From Helicobacter cetorum (GTDB lineage: Bacteria > Campylobacterota > Campylobacteria > Campylobacterales > Helicobacteraceae), in assembly GCF_900198405.1 (NCBI RefSeq), contig NZ_FZMR01000019.1:62001-126000 (forward strand): a DNA stretch of 64,000 bases. The letters run 5' to 3'. Made by a program: the position numbers and the translations under genes. The notes under the pieces were generated by a model, which was not told the origin of the DNA, made no database searches, and worked only from the letters and a program-made list of their open reading frames with translations. Of the stretch, positions 1-8,715 are shown one piece after another (the stretch's first letter is position 1; each line of letters begins with the position of its first letter).

Positions 1-806
1 AAAACCTGCTTTAATCTAGGGGCATCTTCTTCATAACACATGTTAAAAAACGATGAGCCACTTCCTGAGAGTGTGCTCATTAAAGCATTGTTTTCTAAAG
101 CAAGCTTTTGCACTGCAAATAGCACGGGATAAGCTTGCATACGCCTAGTCTGATGCATTCTATCCTTGGAACATAAACGCAATAAATCCCACTTGCCTTG
201 CATAATTGCCATAGTCATCAAACTCGCATGTGAAAGGTTAAACACACTCTCTTGGGTGCTATAACGCTTGGGTAAAACTTGGCGAGATTGCTTAGTTGAA
301 GTAGCTCTATTAGGAATAACCATGACCGCTTTTAAATACGATGGCAACTTAACTTTCAAGCTAGAAACTTGGCGTTTTTCTACTAAAGCCACATTATACC
401 CTCCAAACACCGCTGGAGTAATATTATCAGGGTGTGGCTCATAAATTAAAGCCGTGTTTAAGATATTTTCCTTATCAAACGCACGCCCTAGTAACGCAAA
501 CGCTGCTGTAATGGCTCCTACAATCATCGCTGAGCTAGACCCCATTCCTCTTGTAATAGGAATCTTATTATGCAACAAAAATTTAAAAGAACTCTCCACG
601 CCATGTGCTTTTAAAGTCCTATAAAACACCTTAGTGAAAATATTATCTGTCAAAAACTTCGCAATGCCCTCGCCCTCACCGATGAGTTTTACCGCATGAA
701 AAGCACTAGACTCAATAAAAAAACGATTGCGTAAATTCAAGCTCAAACCCAAACAATCAAATCCGGGGCCTAAATTCGCACTTGTTGCAGGGACGCTTAC
801 CACCAA
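1..806 (-). CDS. thrB: Homoserine kinase (3' end cut by window edge)
   Basis: GHMP-family kinase that phosphorylates homoserine on the route to threonine. The N-terminus reads VVSVPATSANLGPGFDCLG, the family's opening strand, and the ATP-binding GMGSSSA loop lies about 90 residues in. The last visible residues (GSSFFNMCYEEDAP) form the C-terminal GHMP motif, so only about 25 residues are missing. The start is TTG at 806, giving M-V-V-S as in H. pylori HP1050 as I recall it; GTG at 803 is an alternative. It is the last visible gene of a minus-strand string that begins near 6702. Confidence 0.93.
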   Translation of the reverse strand, partial: MVVSVPATSANLGPGFDCLGLSLNLRNRFFIESSAFHAVKLIGEGEGIAKFLTDNIFTKVFYRTLKAHGVESSFKFLLHNKIPITRGMGSSSAMIVGAITAAFALLGRAFDKENILNTALIYEPHPDNITPAVFGGYNVALVEKRQVSSLKVKLPSYLKAVMVIPNRATSTKQSRQVLPKRYSTQESVFNLSHASLMTMAIMQGKWDLLRLCSKDRMHQTRRMQAYPVLFAVQKLALENNALMSTLSGSGSSFFNMCYEEDAPRLKQV

Positions 807-856
807 AATTCAAAACCCCTATGCTATGGCTATCTTACTTTATCTAGTATTATACA

Positions 857-1342
857 CTAAATGGGGGGTAAAATGTAAAATGGTGTGTTGAATTGAGCGA
901 ATTTTTCCTTCTCTAATTGAAAAGGTAGGGTAAAATCTTTTGGCAAAACTTCTAAATCCTTAAAATCTACTAAGTTTTTCATCTCTTTTGAAATAAAATA
1001 TTTGTTTGCATACGCCAAAATGGGGGCATTATCATTAAAATCAAAGCCTGTTGTAGAATGTAGCTCAAAACCTTGAATCAAAGCTAGAGTGTGTAAAAAG
1101 ATATGCGTGAGCTTTAGGCTTGTAAAACTTCCCGGTCCTTTAGCATAATAAACCCCCTCAATGGTAGGCAAAGAAGAATATTTCTTAGTGTCTTTAAAAT
1201 CTTTGAATAATTGCGAAAAAACTTCTAGTAAACCCTCACTTGTCTTTAATGCTGAAGTATAAGAAGTGTGCAAACAATTTTGCTGATACACCCCAAGCAA
1301 TACCACCTCGCCTAAAGAAACAAGTGCTAAATCTACTTTCAA
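857..1342 (-). CDS. tsaB: TsaB-like protein (short form)
   Basis: Resembles the N-terminal half of TsaB, the scaffold partner of TsaD in making the t6A modification of ANN-decoding tRNAs. What shows it is the motif YYAKGPGSFTSLKL near residues 66-80, equivalent to the GPGSFTGLR signature of the family. At 161 aa it is clearly shorter than enterobacterial TsaB (about 230 aa), so the second ASKHA-like domain is mostly missing. HP1051 sits at the same place in H. pylori. It lies between lpxC and thrB with short gaps and is probably cotranscribed. The family call is fairly sure; the exact activity is inferred. Confidence 0.75.
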   Translation of the reverse strand: MKVDLALVSLGEVVLLGVYQQNCLHTSYTSALKTSEGLLEVFSQLFKDFKDTKKYSSLPTIEGVYYAKGPGSFTSLKLTHIFLHTLALIQGFELHSTTGFDFNDNAPILAYANKYFISKEMKNLVDFKDLEVLPKDFTLPFQLEKEKFAQFNTPFYILPPI

Positions 1343-1363
1343 AAATAAAACCTCTCAATAAAA

Positions 1364-2251
1364 TTAAGCAAAAGCTTTTTGCAAAACTACCTCTTTAGCT
1401 GGCTCTTGCATAAGCAATACTTCATAATTTCTAGCGTCTGCCAAAATAGCTTTGACTAACATAGAATTGAGTTTATGGCTACCTGAAAAAGAAGTGTATT
1501 TGCCTACCACAGGCATACCCAATGCCATTAAATCACCCATGGCGTCCAAAATTTTATGCCGTACAAACTCCTTTTCGCATCTCAAGCCCTCTTTATTCAA
1601 AATGCTGTTTTCATCTAACACAATACAATTGTTCAAACTCCCACCTTTAGCCAAACCAATAGAACGCAAATAATTTACTTCTTGTAAAAATCCAAAAGTG
1701 CGTGCTTTTGCAATTTCATCCTTATAAGCTTGTTTGCTGAAGATAAAGTTATACTTTTGTTCAGCAATAACCGGATGCTCAAATTTAATCGTAAAATCCA
1801 AGGAAAATTGATTATCTGGCTCTACTCTAGCAAATTTATCACCCTCTTTAACCTCAACCATTCGCTTGATTTTCATTACCTTTTTAGGAGTTTCTAACTC
1901 TTTAATCCCTGCTTCATCTAAAAGCATGCAATAAGTCAAGGCACTCCCATCCATAATAGGAATTTCTTCATTATCCACAGAAATCTTAATATTATCAATT
2001 CCATAAGCATGAATAGCTGAAAGCAAATGTTCGATCGTAGAAATCTTTGCACCATCTTTACCAAGCACGGTTGCCATTTTAGTATCAATAATATTTTCGG
2101 GTTTCAAGGGAATCTTTACATCTAAATCCTTGCGATAAAACACAATACCTTGATCTTCAGCAAGCGGTTCTAAAACCAATTTTACAGGAACTCCCTTATG
2201 TAAGCCAATTCCTAATAATTCTACAGAGTTTGCGATAGTTGTTTGTCTCAT
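1364..2251 (-). CDS. lpxC: UDP-3-O-acyl-N-acetylglucosamine deacetylase
   Basis: Zinc amidase that catalyses the committed step of lipid A synthesis in the cytoplasm. The zinc-site and catalytic motifs are visible: STIEHLLSA (His75), EEIPIMDGS (near 95-103), [10 protein letters not shown] (near 230; His and Asp ligands) and FSGSHKLN (near 258; catalytic His). At 295 aa it is full length. Its ATG overlaps the minC stop codon as ATGA, so translation is probably coupled. Confidence 0.97.
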   Translation of the reverse strand: MRQTTIANSVELLGIGLHKGVPVKLVLEPLAEDQGIVFYRKDLDVKIPLKPENIIDTKMATVLGKDGAKISTIEHLLSAIHAYGIDNIKISVDNEEIPIMDGSALTYCMLLDEAGIKELETPKKVMKIKRMVEVKEGDKFARVEPDNQFSLDFTIKFEHPVIAEQKYNFIFSKQAYKDEIAKARTFGFLQEVNYLRSIGLAKGGSLNNCIVLDENSILNKEGLRCEKEFVRHKILDAMGDLMALGMPVVGKYTSFSGSHKLNSMLVKAILADARNYEVLLMQEPAKEVVLQKAFA

Positions 2252-2841
2252 GTTAATTCCTTTATGTCTAGTAAATCGTCATTTTTTGTAATCACTTTTA
2301 ATTTTTTATTTCCTTGCAAGCGTTCAATTTCTTTTTCCAATAAAATTTTACCTTGAAAAGCTATTTGTGAAGTGTTAACTTCTCCAAGCACTAAACATTC
2401 CCCAAAACATATAATTACTCCATCACAAACCCCATAAATAAAAATACAACCCTCTGAGACAATTCTAGCTCCATTGTTTACATTACCTAAAAAAACTAAA
2501 TTCCCAGAGCTGTTAATCTCTTCACCACTTCTAATGTTTCGTTTATAAACGATTGTTTTATGAGATGATTGAGACAAAGGGCTTTTATTTTCTACAAGAA
2601 TTTGCTCATCTTTTTGACGAGCCATTTGCACACTACGACCCCTTAAAGAACGCTCAGTCTCTAAAAATAACAGATCATATTTTTTTAACACTTCTTTTAC
2701 AAATGGTTCTAACTCATACTTAAAAACAAGGAGAAAAGAATACAATAATTCTTTGTTTTGTTCTAAAAATTCTACAACTTCTTTTGGGTCTTGTTTCTCA
2801 ATTTCAAATACATGCGCATTTTTTTGATTTGTCTTTAACAT
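2248..2841 (-). CDS. minC: Septum site-determining protein MinC
   Basis: Cell-division inhibitor that works with MinD to block FtsZ rings near the poles. The C-terminal third (about residues 110-190) has the right-handed beta-helix pattern of MinC, with glycine-rich turns such as [13 protein letters not shown] and FIYGVCDG. The N-terminal FtsZ-interacting domain is weakly conserved, as in other Helicobacter. At 197 aa it matches the short epsilonproteobacterial form (HP1053). No minD or minE lies next to it. Its stop overlaps the lpxC start. Confidence 0.88.
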   Translation of the reverse strand: MLKTNQKNAHVFEIEKQDPKEVVEFLEQNKELLYSFLLVFKYELEPFVKEVLKKYDLLFLETERSLRGRSVQMARQKDEQILVENKSPLSQSSHKTIVYKRNIRSGEEINSSGNLVFLGNVNNGARIVSEGCIFIYGVCDGVIICFGECLVLGEVNTSQIAFQGKILLEKEIERLQGNKKLKVITKNDDLLDIKELT

Positions 2842-2844
2842 TGT

Positions 2845-4200
2845 TTATTCCTTATTTTCTAAAAGACGAGATTTAGCAAGACTAAGTGGGGCTATAATAT
2901 TATCATTAATCCAATTTTGATTGAGCCATTCATTAGGCCGCACTAATACCCCTTGCAAAAACACCCCCATATGCAAATAATTCCCAAAACTAAAACCACT
3001 ATTACCCACAAATTCTTGTGGGCTTTTTGTTTGAGACTTTAAATGTGAAAAAAACACACAAAGTCCTAACCCATAGCAATACAACGCACTATCCCCATAA
3101 AACCCTAAATTCTTTCGCAAAACTTTTTTAACTGGATTTTTAAAATTCAAAGGATTATTTCTTTTTACTCTCAAATCCACCCCAAAATGTAAAGCTTGAG
3201 CCAACACTTGATTATCTTTTAAAAAACGGCGATTTTCTAAAAAATGCCCCATTATCCTAGTGTTTTCTCCAACAGGTGCGAGCGCTTTAAATACTGAAAA
3301 ATCTTCGTAAAACAACCCTTGTTGCATAGCCTCTTGCTTAAAAATATTTAAATCTTCTTGGCGTGTTTGATTGAGTGCTTTTAACAAAGTGGTTTCAAAA
3401 TCATTCTTTAAATTTTGTTTGAATTTTGGCGATAAATCCATATGAGATAGATTCTCTTCTAAAGTTTGAATATTGTAATCCACCTCTTTTATGCGATGAG
3501 CTTTACGCTTAAATAAAAGAGGTTGGCTTGAAGTGTTGTAAGCCTTATCTTGAGCTACAACAAGAGCTTTAAAATCTTTAATCCCATACGACCATGGAAT
3601 TAAAGCTACAAACACATTATGCCCTTGATATTCCTCAAGTCTAAAAGCTTTAAACTCCCTATCTCTAATGCGCACAAACGCCCTAAAAAGATTTTCATCA
3701 ATAGCCTCAAAAACTACTAACGCACTCCCCCCATAAGTAATACTTGGCGAATGGGCTAGAACTTTAATGGAAGGCTTTTTAGTATCTATACGAACATCAC
3801 ATTGAAACTTAGTCCAATTACCATCAAAAAAATGCGCATAACTCCAATCAAATGCCTTAAACTCATAAGTGATATGTCTCCCCTCTAGTCCTTGTATTTC
3901 AGGTTTTGGCAAAAGAATTTCTAAAGTCTTTGGCTTGTCTAATACAAGCACCTCTTTTTCATAAATCACTAGATTGTCTTTTGTAGTGGCTTTGAGTTGG
4001 TAACGCTTAATGCCTTTTTTTGCTGTAATACGCACTTTAATAGGATGTTTTAAATCCCAAAAAAGCACTCCATTAGCATTGGTATTTTGCTCTGCATTCT
4101 CTAGACTAAAGGTTAAAGCCCCTTTCTTAGTAATAATCATATTGTAAGTTAAATAGCCTACTAAGACAAATATGCTTAATGCCAAAAATCTAAACGCCAT
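2845..4200 (-). CDS. Membrane-anchored M23 (LytM-like) peptidase-family protein
   Basis: A 451-aa protein with an N-terminal hydrophobic anchor (about residues 4-23), a long beta-rich periplasmic middle with Ig-like repeats, and a C-terminal LytM/M23 domain. The zinc motif HFGVDL (HxxxD) is present and a central SHL matches the usual AHL. The final HxH motif reads YLH, so its first histidine is replaced by tyrosine; activity against peptidoglycan is therefore uncertain. ATG at 4200 was chosen because an AGGG sits 6 nt upstream; TTG at 4206 is possible. HP1054 is the likely counterpart. It is followed by minC after 3 nt. Confidence 0.78.
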   Translation of the reverse strand: MAFRFLALSIFVLVGYLTYNMIITKKGALTFSLENAEQNTNANGVLFWDLKHPIKVRITAKKGIKRYQLKATTKDNLVIYEKEVLVLDKPKTLEILLPKPEIQGLEGRHITYEFKAFDWSYAHFFDGNWTKFQCDVRIDTKKPSIKVLAHSPSITYGGSALVVFEAIDENLFRAFVRIRDREFKAFRLEEYQGHNVFVALIPWSYGIKDFKALVVAQDKAYNTSSQPLLFKRKAHRIKEVDYNIQTLEENLSHMDLSPKFKQNLKNDFETTLLKALNQTRQEDLNIFKQEAMQQGLFYEDFSVFKALAPVGENTRIMGHFLENRRFLKDNQVLAQALHFGVDLRVKRNNPLNFKNPVKKVLRKNLGFYGDSALYCYGLGLCVFFSHLKSQTKSPQEFVGNSGFSFGNYLHMGVFLQGVLVRPNEWLNQNWINDNIIAPLSLAKSRLLENKE

Positions 4201-4215
4201 AACCAACCCTAAAGC

Positions 4216-5184
4216 CTAAAAAATATACGCATAATTTACCAATAAAAAACTTGAGCGCCTAAACTTATTATTAGCCGAAATTAATAAGCGTTTTTCTTCT
4301 TGCTTATTCCCATCTATTTCCATAGTCCCCTGATAACTCGCCCCCTCTTCTACCCCCATTCTCAAATAGCTAATCGGTAATTTAGTGCCAATCTCTAAGC
4401 GGTGCTTTCTAAAAAGAGTTAAACTCACGCCCACATTAAAAGTATAATCCACTTCAATAAGAGATTTCCATAGCATATTAGAACTTGTAAAATTTCTTAT
4501 AATCAAGTTTCTTGCATTCTGATTAGGCTTATCTTGATAAAGCATAAGTCCTATGCCAAACCCCGCATAAACCCCCAAAAAATGTTGTTTCTCCTTAAAA
4601 TCTAAGGGCATATCAAATAATAAATCTGTATTTACAGCTCCTAAAGCATAAAAAAACGAGCCAATTTGTTGCTTAAGGCTTGTTTCTTTTAATGTTCCTC
4701 CTCCAAGCAATAAATCCCCATAAAATCGTGTCCCAAAATAAGACACAAAGTATTTTTGATAGCCAAATTTAGCGCTAATCATAGAAACAGGTGCTTTTAA
4801 GAGTATATTCTCCTTGAAAACGCTAGAGGCATTAGCTCCATATTTATCTAGCATTTCTCCTTGATAAGACAGATTAAACTCTCCATAAGCATACCCACCT
4901 CCTAAAAACACCCCGCTTTTCTTCTCTGCTAAAGAATATAGTTTGAGTAATTTTTTTCTTTTTTTCAAAGAGACTTTTGCATGGGAGCGTTGCATATATT
5001 CTTCTTCAAAACCATCGTTATTTAAAGTTTTTTTAAAAGCACCTTTATTTAAAATTTGTTGTTCTAAACTTTGAATTTTTTCATCTAGTTGCTTATTTTC
5101 ATCTTTTAAAACTTGCAAGCTTGTGGCTTTAAGCCCTACTGCCAATATCACACATAGCATTAACTTCTGTTTGATTAAACCCAT
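4216..5184 (-). CDS. Small Helicobacter outer-membrane protein (HP1055-like)
   Basis: Signal peptide (hydrophobic stretch LMLCVILAVGLKA), then a charged coiled-coil-like stretch (about residues 20-75), then a beta-barrel ending in the aromatic-terminated strand NYAYIF, a typical BAM recognition end. Alternating hydrophobic strands with GGGYAYGEF and GVYAGFGIGL resemble the two genes upstream. ATG at 5184 was chosen for its GAGG ribosome site 6 nt upstream; an ATG at 5196 is in frame. It is third in a tandem outer-membrane set. The ligand or pore function is unknown. Confidence 0.75.
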   Translation of the reverse strand: MGLIKQKLMLCVILAVGLKATSLQVLKDENKQLDEKIQSLEQQILNKGAFKKTLNNDGFEEEYMQRSHAKVSLKKRKKLLKLYSLAEKKSGVFLGGGYAYGEFNLSYQGEMLDKYGANASSVFKENILLKAPVSMISAKFGYQKYFVSYFGTRFYGDLLLGGGTLKETSLKQQIGSFFYALGAVNTDLLFDMPLDFKEKQHFLGVYAGFGIGLMLYQDKPNQNARNLIIRNFTSSNMLWKSLIEVDYTFNVGVSLTLFRKHRLEIGTKLPISYLRMGVEEGASYQGTMEIDGNKQEEKRLLISANNKFRRSSFLLVNYAYIF

Positions 5185-5192
5185 TATCAGCC

Positions 5193-5990
5193 TCATAGCA
5201 AATAATTATAACTAATGTAATAAACATTCGTGCTTTTAAAATAATATAAAAATTTTGAATTAGGCTCTTTTAATGAGGGCATTTTTAAAGCTAGTTCAAA
5301 GCGGTGTTTGAGATTGAGTGTCATAGTTACCCCTAAGTTTAACACCAAATTAAACCCATTAGGTTGCGAATAATCTTTGACATCTTTCATTTTTTGATAA
5401 ATTCCATTCCAACCCACTCCAATCCCCCCAAATATCCCTAAAGCGAACTTCTTTTGCTTGTCAATAGACTTATCCATCATCAAATCTAAATTCAAGCTTG
5501 CGATTTGATAGGAGGCTAAAGAATTATTTTTAAACCCTTGCATGCCCCCTCCTAAATACTCCCCATAAAAACGCAACCCACTAATCCCATTAGAAAAATA
5601 TTTTTGATACCCCCCCCTTAACCCATATAATAAGGGATAAGCTTGAATCCTACCTAACTTTTGAGTGCTGTAATAAGGGTGTGCTTTAATGCCGATCTCA
5701 CCTAGCAATACCCCTACAAAAAACCCACTCTTTCTTTGTGCCATATTTTGACCTAAAAGAGCTTGTTCTTGCTTGTAAAGCTCACCCCTTAGCATGTATA
5801 AGCGGCGTTTTTTTTGCTGGATTTCCTTAAGAAGGTTTGATTGTTCATGCTGGTTTTCATCAGCTTGAGTGTCTGTCTCGTGCGTGGGTTTTATCTCTTC
5901 TATTAAAGGCGTGTTTTGATTTTCTAATGCCTGTGTTATAAAGCATAGACTACACCACATTAAAACCAATCTCAATAGCTTAAAATACAT
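5193..5990 (-). CDS. Small Helicobacter outer-membrane protein (HP1056-like)
   Basis: Signal peptide (LLRLVLMWCSLCFITQA), a short charged coiled-coil segment with QQKKRRLYMLRGELYKQEQ (residues 59-77), then a barrel domain. The barrel contains GGYQKYFSNGISGLRFYGEY, almost the same phrase as FGYQKYFVSYFGTRFYGDL in the next gene, showing that the two are paralogues. It ends in a strand finishing NYLL. ATG at 5990 lies inside the end of the preceding gene; TTG at 6002 is in frame. Function is unknown; location is inferred from the signal peptide and barrel pattern. Confidence 0.75.
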   Translation of the reverse strand: MYFKLLRLVLMWCSLCFITQALENQNTPLIEEIKPTHETDTQADENQHEQSNLLKEIQQKKRRLYMLRGELYKQEQALLGQNMAQRKSGFFVGVLLGEIGIKAHPYYSTQKLGRIQAYPLLYGLRGGYQKYFSNGISGLRFYGEYLGGGMQGFKNNSLASYQIASLNLDLMMDKSIDKQKKFALGIFGGIGVGWNGIYQKMKDVKDYSQPNGFNLVLNLGVTMTLNLKHRFELALKMPSLKEPNSKFLYYFKSTNVYYISYNYLL

Positions 5991-6702
5991 ACTGATACCC
6001 AATACTAGCTAACGCTCCCCACCAAGTTTGACTTGAGGGGTTAGCATGCAAAAAAGGAAAGTTATTCATCACTTTAAATTCAAATTCAATGCGATTTTTT
6101 TCTAAAACCGTGAAAGCCAATCCCGTATTAAAAGCCATACCCCATTCTGCATTATAATTCGCTCCTTGTGCAATCACTCCAAGCCCAAGCCCTAAATAGC
6201 CCCCCATGTATAAATATTTTCCCACAAAAGGTAGAGGAATATCCAATAAAAAATCCCCATTAATCATAACTGATTGAAATCCTACACTTCCAAAAGGTGC
6301 TTTCTTAGGTGCTCCTCCATAATATTGAATATACACACGCCTACCGATGATATTTGGCTTAACCAAACGCGCAAAAAATGAGGGCTTAAAAGTTTGATAG
6401 CCAAATCTTAAGCCATAAGCGAATAAATAATTCAAAATATTGCCTGTAATGTTGGAGCTATTTGTTTTAAGCATGACTTTATGGTTATAAAAAAACCCAG
6501 TATTCACCCCTAAGATTAGCCCACTTTTAGCATTCGCTCGCTTTAAATCCCTAATTAATTCTTCAACTTCTTTGTCTTCATAGGCTTTATAATATTTGAT
6601 ATATTTGTAGTATTTTGGGTCTAGGGTATCATAATCAAGTGCGTTCAACTGCATGTACAGCCCTACAAAAAGCACTAAAATTCTTTGTCTATCTAAACCC
6701 AA
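5980..6702 (-). CDS. Small Helicobacter outer-membrane protein (HP1057-like)
   Basis: First gene of the minus-strand string. It starts with TTG at 6702 and has a short signal peptide (ILVLFVGLYMQLNA). A lysine/tyrosine-rich linker follows, then a barrel with GLRFGYQTF and GGYLGLGLGV, and a closing IGYQYVF with a C-terminal aromatic residue. At 240 aa it is the smallest of three related tandem barrels and probably arose by duplication. A TATAAT box lies about 45 nt upstream on the minus strand. Function is unknown. Confidence 0.74.
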   Translation of the reverse strand: MGLDRQRILVLFVGLYMQLNALDYDTLDPKYYKYIKYYKAYEDKEVEELIRDLKRANAKSGLILGVNTGFFYNHKVMLKTNSSNITGNILNYLFAYGLRFGYQTFKPSFFARLVKPNIIGRRVYIQYYGGAPKKAPFGSVGFQSVMINGDFLLDIPLPFVGKYLYMGGYLGLGLGVIAQGANYNAEWGMAFNTGLAFTVLEKNRIEFEFKVMNNFPFLHANPSSQTWWGALASIGYQYVF

Positions 6703-6746
6703 AATTTAAACTATCCCTCTTGTTTTAATCTAAAAATTTACCTTTA

Positions 6747-6752
6747 ATTATA
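6747..6752 (-). promoter_or_regulatory. -10 box for the outer-membrane/minC/lpxC/thrB gene string
   Basis: TATAAT on the minus strand, about 45 nt before the TTG of the first gene. Everything down to thrB lies on the same strand with gaps of at most about 50 nt, so this could serve the whole string. Assignment is by position and motif only. Confidence 0.55.
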
Positions 6753-6810
6753 CTAAAAAAATATTTGAACTCCCAAAGAAAGCCCTTTAAAAAAGTAAAT
6801 ATTTCTAGTC

Positions 6811-6848
6811 GTATCAAAGTCATGCTACAATGCAACCATATTTGATAC
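6811..6848. promoter_or_regulatory. panB promoter flanked by an 8-bp inverted repeat
   Basis: A TACAAT -10 box preceded by TGC (6826-6831) lies between GTATCAAA (6811-6818) and its exact reverse complement TTTGATAC (6841-6848). The arms are 22 nt apart. This could be an operator or a leader hairpin; no regulator can be named. Confidence 0.45.
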
Positions 6849-6869
6849 CAAAAATAGGATTTTTAAAAA

Positions 6870-7682
6870 ATGAGTATGCAAACTGCCCAAACAAAAAAAA
6901 TCACTCTAAACACTCTTCAAGCCAAAAAAAACAAGGAAAAAATTACCGCCATTACAGCTTATGATGCGTTATTTGCCAAAATGTTTGATTCTCTAGTAGA
7001 TGTGATTTTAGTTGGCGATAGCTTAAATATGAGTTTTTTAGGTAAAAATGACACTTTAAGTGCGAATATGGATATGATGCTCTATCACACCAAAGCGGTG
7101 TGTGTAGGTGCTAAAGCTCCTTTTATCATCACAGATATGCCCTTTGGAAGCTATAAGGATGAAAAAACAGCCCTAAAAAATGCTATTAAAGTTTATAAAG
7201 AAACTCAAGCTGATGCGATTAAATTAGAAGGGGGCAAAGAAAAAGCAAGCTTGATTAAAACGCTCACAAACGAAGGCATTATTGTGGTAGGACACATCGG
7301 CTTAATGCCCCAATTTGTGCGTCTTGATGGGGGCTATAAAATTAAAGGTAAAAACGAAGAACAAAAGAAAAAGCTTTTAGAAGACGCTTTAAGCCTAGAA
7401 GAAGCTGGAGTAGGATTGCTTGTTTTAGAAGGCATTACAACTCCTATTGCAAAAGAAATCACTCAAAAAGTTAAAATCCCCACTATTGGCATAGGAAGTG
7501 GCAAAGATTGTGATGGGCAGATTTTAGTGTGGAGCGATATGCTAGGTTTTTTTGATAGTTTTAAACCCAAATTTGTGCGCGAGTATCTTAATGGAAAAGA
7601 GTTGGTTCAAAAAGCTATCAAACAATACGCTGATGATGTAAAAAATGGCGTTTTTCCTAATGAGTTAGAAAGTTATAATTAA
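6870..7682 (+). CDS. panB: 3-methyl-2-oxobutanoate hydroxymethyltransferase
   Basis: First committed enzyme of pantothenate synthesis: it adds a hydroxymethyl group from methylene-THF to 2-oxoisovalerate. The metal-binding VGDSLNM motif (near residue 48), KLEGG (near 117), [10 protein letters not shown] (near 136) and the catalytic-site phrase PTIGIGSG (near 206) are all present. At 270 aa it is normal length. Its stop codon is followed directly by the ruvB ATG, so the two are probably cotranscribed from the promoter at 6826. Confidence 0.97.
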   Translation: MSMQTAQTKKITLNTLQAKKNKEKITAITAYDALFAKMFDSLVDVILVGDSLNMSFLGKNDTLSANMDMMLYHTKAVCVGAKAPFIITDMPFGSYKDEKTALKNAIKVYKETQADAIKLEGGKEKASLIKTLTNEGIIVVGHIGLMPQFVRLDGGYKIKGKNEEQKKKLLEDALSLEEAGVGLLVLEGITTPIAKEITQKVKIPTIGIGSGKDCDGQILVWSDMLGFFDSFKPKFVREYLNGKELVQKAIKQYADDVKNGVFPNELESYN

Positions 7683-8696
7683 ATGAAAGAACGCCTAGTC
7701 AATTTAGAAACCCTAGATTTTGAAACTTCTCAAGAAGTGAGTTTGCGCCCTAATCTTTGGGAAGATTATATCGGTCAAGAAAAAATTAAGAGCAACTTGC
7801 AAATTTCAATTTGTGCGGCTAAAAAACGCCAAGAAAGTTTAGACCACATGCTCTTTTTTGGCCCACCGGGTTTGGGTAAAACTTCTATTAGTCATATCAT
7901 TGCTAAAGAAATGGAGACTAATATCAAAATTACCGCCGCTCCTATGATAGAAAAAAGCGGTGATTTAGCCGCCATTCTCACTAACTTACAAGCTAAGGAC
8001 ATTCTTTTTATTGATGAAATCCATAGGCTTAGCCCTGCTATTGAAGAGATTTTATACCCAGCTATGGAAGACTTTAGATTAGATATTATCATAGGCTCAG
8101 GCCCAGCTGCTCAAACCATTAAAATTGATTTACCCCCTTTCACTTTAATAGGTGCTACTACTAGAGCTGGAATGCTCTCTAATCCTTTAAGAGATAGATT
8201 TGGCATGAGTTTTAGAATGCAATTTTATGACCCTAGCGAACTAGCTTTGATTATTAAAAAGGCGGCATTAAAACTTAATCAAAGCATAGAAGAAGAAAGC
8301 GCTAATGAAATTGCTAAAAGAAGTAGAGGTACACCTAGAATTGCTTTAAGGCTTTTAAAAAGGGTGCGTGATTTTGCTCTAGTAAAAAATTCAAATTTAA
8401 TGGATTTAAACATCACTTTGCATGCTTTAAATGAATTAGGTGTGAATGAATTAGGCTTTGATGAAGCAGATTTGATGTATTTATCCTTGTTAGCTAATGC
8501 TCAAGGAAGACCGGTAGGCTTAAGCACAATTGCTGCATCTATGAGAGAAGATGAAAGCACGATTGAAGATGTGATAGAGCCTTTTTTACTCGCTAATGGT
8601 TATCTGGAGCGCACCGCTAAAGGAAGAATTGCTACACCCAAAACTTACACGCTTTTAAAAATCCCTATAACCAACTCTACCCCAAGTCTGTTTTAA
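7683..8696 (+). CDS. ruvB: Holliday junction branch migration helicase RuvB
   Basis: AAA+ motor that, with RuvA, drives branch migration of recombination intermediates. Walker [10 protein letters not shown] (near 59-67), Walker [11 protein letters not shown] (near 108-117), sensor [10 protein letters not shown] and the C-terminal winged helix with [13 protein letters not shown] are all seen. At 337 aa it is full length. In H. pylori the next gene is tatB; here a restriction-modification cassette has been inserted after it. Confidence 0.98.
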   Translation: MKERLVNLETLDFETSQEVSLRPNLWEDYIGQEKIKSNLQISICAAKKRQESLDHMLFFGPPGLGKTSISHIIAKEMETNIKITAAPMIEKSGDLAAILTNLQAKDILFIDEIHRLSPAIEEILYPAMEDFRLDIIIGSGPAAQTIKIDLPPFTLIGATTRAGMLSNPLRDRFGMSFRMQFYDPSELALIIKKAALKLNQSIEEESANEIAKRSRGTPRIALRLLKRVRDFALVKNSNLMDLNITLHALNELGVNELGFDEADLMYLSLLANAQGRPVGLSTIAASMREDESTIEDVIEPFLLANGYLERTAKGRIATPKTYTLLKIPITNSTPSLF

Positions 8697-8715
8697 CTTA
8701 TTAGCACAAACCCTT

